Shown: positions 60,447 to 64,000 of the stretch, in pieces
How positions within the stretch are numbered: position 1 is the first letter of the stretch
How the letters are laid out: each line of letters starts with the position of its first letter
Source of the DNA: Pseudomonas sp. Irchel s3b2
GTDB taxonomy: Bacteria; Pseudomonadota; Gammaproteobacteria; Pseudomonadales; Pseudomonadaceae
NCBI RefSeq assembly: GCF_900187445.1
Contig: NZ_FYEB01000011.1
Span: 124,001-188,000 of the forward strand
Direction: 5' to 3'
Length of the DNA stretch: 64,000 nucleotides
Position numbers and translations under genes: made by a program
Notes under the pieces: generated by a model
Databases searched by the model: none
What the model saw: only the letters and a program-made list of their open reading frames with translations
Told to the model about the DNA's origin: nothing

Positions 60447-61454
60447 ATGGGTATTGATCTTCCGCTGATCTGGGCCGTGATCATCATCTTCGGCATCATG
60501 ATGTACGTGGTCATGGACGGCTTCGACCTGGGGATCGGGATTCTCTTCCCGTTCATCAAGGGCAAGAGCGATCGGGACGTCATGATGAACACCGTCGCCC
60601 CGGTCTGGGACGGTAACGAAACCTGGCTGGTATTGGGCGGCGCGGCATTGTTCGGGGCCTTCCCGTTGGCTTATTCGGTGGTGCTCTCGGCGCTGTACCT
60701 GCCGCTGATTTTTATGCTGATCGGGTTGATTTTCCGCGGTGTGGCCTTCGAGTTCCGCTTCAAGGCCAAGGATGCCAAGCGCCACCTCTGGGACAAGGCG
60801 TTCATCGGTGGCTCGATCGCTGCAACCTTCTTCCAGGGCGTGGCGTTGGGCGCATTCATCGATGGATTGCCGGTGGTCAATCGTCAGTTTGCCGGTGGTT
60901 CACTCGACTGGCTGACGCCGTTCACGATGTTCTGCGGTGTGGCGCTGGTGGTGGCTTACGCGCTGCTCGGTTGCACCTGGTTGATCATGAAAACAGAAGG
61001 CAAATTGCAGGAGCAGATGCATGACCTGGCGCGGCCATTGGCTTTCGTGTTGCTGGCGGTGATTGGCATTGTCAGTATCTGGACGCCATTGGCCCACGCC
61101 GAGATTGCCGCGCGCTGGTTCACCCTGCCGAACCTGTTCTGGTTCTTGCCGGTGCCGATTCTGGTGCTGGTGACCCTGTACGGTCTGATTCGAGCGGTGG
61201 CTCGCAATGCGCATTACACGCCATTCCTGCTGACCCTGGTGCTGATCTTCCTTGGCTACAGCGGTCTGGGTATCAGCCTGTGGCCGAACATCGTGCCGCC
61301 GTCGATCTCGATCTGGGACGCCGCCGCACCGCCGCAAAGCCAAGGCTTCATGCTGGTGGGCACACTGTTCATCATTCCGTTCATCCTGGGTTACACCTTC
61401 TGGAGCTACTACGTGTTCCGCGGCAAGGTTACCCACGAAGATGGTTACCACTAG
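60447..61454 (+). CDS. cioB: cyanide-insensitive terminal oxidase subunit II
   Basis: 335 aa, CydB-family membrane protein that pairs with CioA. VVMDGFDLGIGILFPFIKGK, PVWDGNETWLVLGGAALFGA and DGLPVVNRQFAGGSLDWLTP are conserved. Probably cotranscribed with cioA and the DUF2474 gene. Confidence 0.95.
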   Translation: MGIDLPLIWAVIIIFGIMMYVVMDGFDLGIGILFPFIKGKSDRDVMMNTVAPVWDGNETWLVLGGAALFGAFPLAYSVVLSALYLPLIFMLIGLIFRGVAFEFRFKAKDAKRHLWDKAFIGGSIAATFFQGVALGAFIDGLPVVNRQFAGGSLDWLTPFTMFCGVALVVAYALLGCTWLIMKTEGKLQEQMHDLARPLAFVLLAVIGIVSIWTPLAHAEIAARWFTLPNLFWFLPVPILVLVTLYGLIRAVARNAHYTPFLLTLVLIFLGYSGLGISLWPNIVPPSISIWDAAAPPQSQGFMLVGTLFIIPFILGYTFWSYYVFRGKVTHEDGYH

Positions 61455-61508
61455 CCCATACGACTACGGCGCAGGATTGATACCGGCGCCGTTGCAGAGG
61501 AGAAAGCG

Positions 61509-61679
61509 ATGATGGCGGGCAAACCTGATTTGCAGGAAATCGAAGCTGCCGAGAAAAAGCCGCTCTGGCAGCGACTCGGCTGGCTGGCGATGATCTGGAC
61601 TGGCAGCGTCGTGGCCCTGTTCATCGTGGCCACGTTGATGCGCATGTTCATGAATGCCGCAGGCCTGAGCACTCACTGA
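61509..61679 (+). CDS. DUF2474 small membrane protein, CydX-like partner of CIO
   Basis: 56-aa protein found below the usual length cut-off: MMAGKPDLQEIEAAEKKPLW, then WLAMIWTGSVVALFIVATLM as one membrane helix. Ribosome site GAGGAG before either of two adjacent ATG codons. Position after cioB and the single-helix form match DUF2474, thought to be a small accessory subunit of bd oxidases like CydX. Confidence 0.85.
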   Translation: MMAGKPDLQEIEAAEKKPLWQRLGWLAMIWTGSVVALFIVATLMRMFMNAAGLSTH

Positions 61680-61714
61680 AATTCCCATCCCGTTGCCTTG
61701 CGGCACGGATTTAT

Positions 61715-61740
61715 AACCCTCCCGATGGAGGGTTTTTTTT
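61715..61740 (+). terminator. intrinsic terminator of the cioAB operon
   Basis: AACCCTCC-CGAT-GGAGGGTT with a run of eight T on the plus strand, 36 bases after the DUF2474 stop and just before the convergent rlmG stop. Confidence 0.92.
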
Positions 61741-61745
61741 CGCTT

Positions 61746-62870
61746 TTATTTACGTGCTTTGAGAATGACGAACTTGGGGGTGGCGGCTACTTGCTCGACA
61801 CCGCGGAACAACCGCGCCAGCTTGCTGTGATAACCCAGGTGACGATTGCCGACGATGTATAACGCACCGCCCACTACCAACGCTTCACGTGCCTGCTGGA
61901 ACATCCGCCAGGCCAGGAAATCGCCGACCACTTGCTGTTGATGAAACGGCGGATTGCACAACACCACGTCCAGGGATTGAGGTTCCTGCTCTGCCAAACC
62001 ATCGCCGGCCCGCACGATCACGTCACGATCACCCAGCGCCGTGCGCCAGTTTTCAGCGGTCGATTGCACGGCCATGAATGACTCATCCACCAGCGTGTAG
62101 TGCGCCTCAGGATTTTGCAGGGCACTGGCGATCGCCAACACGCCGTTGCCACATCCGAGATCGGCGACTCGCGCTGCACCGAGGTTCTTCGGCAAGTGCG
62201 GTAAAAAGGCCCGTGTACCGATGTCCAGCCCTTCACGGCAGAACACATTGGCATGATTGAGCAGTTCGATCGCAGGGGCGTCGAGTCGATAGCGGGTCGG
62301 GTAGGGGGAGACAGCAGGGGCTTTGGCTTCGGCCGTGGCGATCAGCAGTCGAGCCTTCTTCACGGCCAGCGAGGCTTGCACCGGACCGATGTAGCGCTCC
62401 AGCAAATCGCCTGCAGCGCGTGGCAAATGCTTCACCATCGCGGCCGCAATCACTTGAGCACCGGGAGCCAATTGCCCCTGTAGCCGGATCAGTTGCTCTT
62501 CCAGCAAGGCCAGGGTTTTCGGTACCCGGATCAATACCCGGTCAAACGGGCCGACGAACGTTTCGCTGGCAGGCACCTTCGGCACCGCATCAAATGCCTG
62601 GCCGTTGCGCATCAAGTTTTTTTCCAACCCCTGAAAGGCCAGAAACGAATCGCCGCTGCTGGTCACTCGAACCTTGCCCACCAGGCTGACGGCCAAAGCA
62701 CCGAAGCTGTCGTTGAGCACCAGCACTCGAGTATCGACTGCCGGTTGTTGCTCGGCCAGATGATTGAGCAGGTATTCGTCGGCGGCATCAAACGCTTGCA
62801 ATGGTTCGTTCTGCTGTTCTGGCTGGCGGATCAAATCAAGTTGAGCGAAGGGGGTTTCGAGCAGAGGCAT
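61746..62870 (-). CDS. rlmG: 23S rRNA (guanine-N2)-methyltransferase RlmG-like
   Basis: 374 aa with two Rossmann-like halves. The C-terminal catalytic half has VADLGCGNGVLAIASAL (SAM) and VLCNPPFHQQQ (NPPF, m2G type). RlmG methylates G1835 of 23S rRNA; the N-terminal half (VLVLNDSFGALAVSLVG) is the degenerate domain of the RsmC/RlmG family. Function by homology. Confidence 0.92.
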   Translation of the reverse strand: MPLLETPFAQLDLIRQPEQQNEPLQAFDAADEYLLNHLAEQQPAVDTRVLVLNDSFGALAVSLVGKVRVTSSGDSFLAFQGLEKNLMRNGQAFDAVPKVPASETFVGPFDRVLIRVPKTLALLEEQLIRLQGQLAPGAQVIAAAMVKHLPRAAGDLLERYIGPVQASLAVKKARLLIATAEAKAPAVSPYPTRYRLDAPAIELLNHANVFCREGLDIGTRAFLPHLPKNLGAARVADLGCGNGVLAIASALQNPEAHYTLVDESFMAVQSTAENWRTALGDRDVIVRAGDGLAEQEPQSLDVVLCNPPFHQQQVVGDFLAWRMFQQAREALVVGGALYIVGNRHLGYHSKLARLFRGVEQVAATPKFVILKARK

Positions 62871-63059
62871 GAGGCGGGCTCTGGGTAGTCAACGGAGGAA
62901 AATCAACGAGTGGCCCGCCGCTCAGGGGCGTTGTAGCGGGCGGAAACCATCCGAGCGGACTGCGTCGTGGAATTTCACACGACATCACTCAGGATGGACC
63001 ACAGATGGTACGTTTTTTTGCTCTGGATTACTCGCGGGGATTACCGGATTCGAACAGTT

Positions 63060-63770
63060 TCAGATAACGCTCATTCTCGCGGCTCTGATCACCGCGGCAA
63101 TCTTGTTGTTGACGCCGAGCTTGCGAATGGCGCCCCGTATATGGAACTGCACTGTGCTTTCGCTCAGGCTAAGGATGATCGCGATCTCGCCTGCCGTCTT
63201 GCCGTCGGCCGAATATTTCAGCACTTCGACTTCTCGGGTTGATAGATGCACGGTGTTCGGATTCGGCGACGTCGTCGGCAGGTCTTTCGCGACGAGCCCG
63301 TGCAGGTGACGGCAAATGAACATCGCGTAACCCAGATTTTTATACAGATCATCCGTAGTGATCGGGCAGTGGCTTCTGGCCAGGCTCAGCATGCTGCAAA
63401 GCCCATTCTGGTCATGAACGGATTGGGACCAGCCATATCGTAAGCCCTGCTTTTTTTGTGCTTGCCACAGCTTCGGTGTCTTTGAGAAAACCTCTTCCTG
63501 CCAAAGAATCGGCCATTCGGATTGATTGCAATGGGCTAGTATCGGATCGACTTCACTGAAGTGCTCTTGTTCATATTTCGTGTTCCATTCGGCGGGGTAG
63601 TTATTCAGATTGATCGTATGTCGGTGCATCTCCCTTGTGTTGGATGTTATTGAGAATGCGCAAAAATTGAAGCCCAGGTTCTTAACGAGGTTTAGAGAAA
63701 TCTCATACGCGGTCTCCATTTTCTTGGCATAAGAGAGCTGCGTTAACTGTGATTCCGTCCACACTTTCAT
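63060..63770 (-). CDS. LuxR-type quorum-sensing regulator with intact AHL pocket
   Basis: 236 aa: autoinducer-binding domain (about 15-165) and GerE-type helix-turn-helix (LSTREVEVLKYSADGKTAGE, SLSESTVQFHIRGAIRKLGV). The residues aligning to TraR W57, Y61, D70, P71, W85 and G113 are all present (W62, Y66, D75, P76, W90, G113), as are the HTH residues E180, L184 and G190, so it should bind an acyl-homoserine lactone. GGAG precedes the ATG. The gene is AT-richer than its neighbours. No luxI is in the window, so it may be a solo or the synthase lies to the right. Confidence 0.9.
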   Translation of the reverse strand: MKVWTESQLTQLSYAKKMETAYEISLNLVKNLGFNFCAFSITSNTREMHRHTINLNNYPAEWNTKYEQEHFSEVDPILAHCNQSEWPILWQEEVFSKTPKLWQAQKKQGLRYGWSQSVHDQNGLCSMLSLARSHCPITTDDLYKNLGYAMFICRHLHGLVAKDLPTTSPNPNTVHLSTREVEVLKYSADGKTAGEIAIILSLSESTVQFHIRGAIRKLGVNNKIAAVIRAARMSVI

Positions 63771-64000
63771 TGGGTAACTCCATGCGGATTTACTTGAATT
63801 GGGTGCTGGTTGGATCCAGGATCCGGCACGCGAACCAGTGTAGGGGAATTCCTACATATATGCTGGATTTTTTCGTTCTTGAAAAATCCTCAAACTGCAT
63901 AACCGGTTCTTAGCCTTTTACCAAACAAAACAGGATTAAATGATGGCGTTGTAATGTTTGTATTCAAGCTATTAGTGAGTGGTGATGAAAGTCATTACAA
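63771..64000. other. AT-rich region upstream of the luxR-type gene, to window edge
   Basis: 230 bases, clearly AT-richer than most of the window. It contains the dyad at 63839-63856. A short open frame begins at ATG 63954 and runs off the edge (MFVFKLLVSGDESHY) without a clear ribosome site; too little is seen to judge. Confidence 0.4.
63839..63856. promoter_or_regulatory. dyad upstream of luxR-type gene, possible operator
   Basis: TGTAGG-GGAATT-CCTACA, six-base arms with a six-base spacer, about 70 bases before the luxR-type start. It shares TGTAGG with lux boxes but its spacing is longer, so assignment as a lux box is weak. Confidence 0.3.

Noticed and set aside
63839..63856. True lux box
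   Set aside because: Arms TGTAGG/CCTACA resemble a lux box but the spacer is too long compared with 18-20-base lux-type sites; listed only as a possible operator.
1..64000. CRISPR array, prophage, transposase or toxin-antitoxin pair
   Set aside because: All repeats seen are REP-type inverted pairs with variable loops, not regularly spaced direct repeats; no integrase, transposase, phage structural or antitoxin-like gene was recognised.

Overview
This window is a gene-dense, GC-rich chromosomal segment of a Pseudomonas, most likely the P. fluorescens group. The evidence is core-gene order (holA-lptE-leuS, lnt-corC-ybeY-phoH-miaB, hemL-thiE-thiD-ladS, cioAB), protein sequences typical of that genus, and many REPIN-type inverted repeats of the fluorescens kind (GTAGGAGCGAGGCTTGCCCG and relatives). 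From memory, gene order from holA to hrpB and around cioAB follows P. aeruginosa PAO1. No tRNA, rRNA, CRISPR array, transposase or prophage gene was seen.

Layout. 1-4.05 kb: minus-strand leuS-lptE-holA (holA cut by the left edge). 4.3-5.5 kb: a small unknown gene and a YdcF-type protein. 5.5-11 kb: minus-strand envelope/RNA-maturation run lnt, corC, ybeY, phoH, then miaB. 11-15.1 kb: DUF1820, a Sel1-repeat protein, hemL, thiE, thiD. 15.5-22.1 kb: plus-strand ladS-type hybrid kinase, aidB-like dehydrogenase, AMP nucleosidase, rluE-like synthase, DUF2788. 22.3-28.2 kb: Lrp regulator, a terminator-ended candidate small RNA, a secreted DUF6515-type protein, a CDF metal exporter, a lipoprotein and hrpB.

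28.2-30.3 kb is the clearest foreign segment: an AT-rich orphan glycosyltransferase gene followed by the C-terminal stub of a NitT/TauT-type ABC ATPase. 30.4-45.3 kb returns to ordinary chromosome: phosphodiesterase-fold protein, YciC, DUF2076, a NYN nuclease next to a DEDDh exonuclease, Lrp/EamA pair, rhlE-type helicase, flavoprotein, histone-deacetylase-like protein divergent from a GNAT, tesB, HAD phosphatase, hydrolase/metallopeptidase pair and an IclR regulator.

45.4-52.4 kb is a catabolic module for quinate/shikimate: an EamA transporter, an MFS importer, quiC (3-dehydroshikimate dehydratase), a TetR regulator, a QsuD-type dehydrogenase and aroQ. Together they would import hydroaromatic acids and convert them to protocatechuate. 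52.6-62.9 kb: LysR regulator, trmA overlapping a purine permease, a secreted DUF4879 protein, a DJ-1 paralogue lacking its catalytic cysteine, an EntS-like MFS protein, the cyanide-insensitive oxidase cioAB plus its tiny DUF2474 partner behind an ANR box, and rlmG. The right end (63.0-64.0 kb) is AT-richer and carries a LuxR-type quorum-sensing receptor with all AHL-contact residues; no luxI is in view.

No wholly new multi-gene system is evident. The best leads are the glycosyltransferase island, the candidate small RNA at 22.9-23.15 kb, the cysteine-less DJ-1 protein, and the LuxR gene with its dyad at the right edge.
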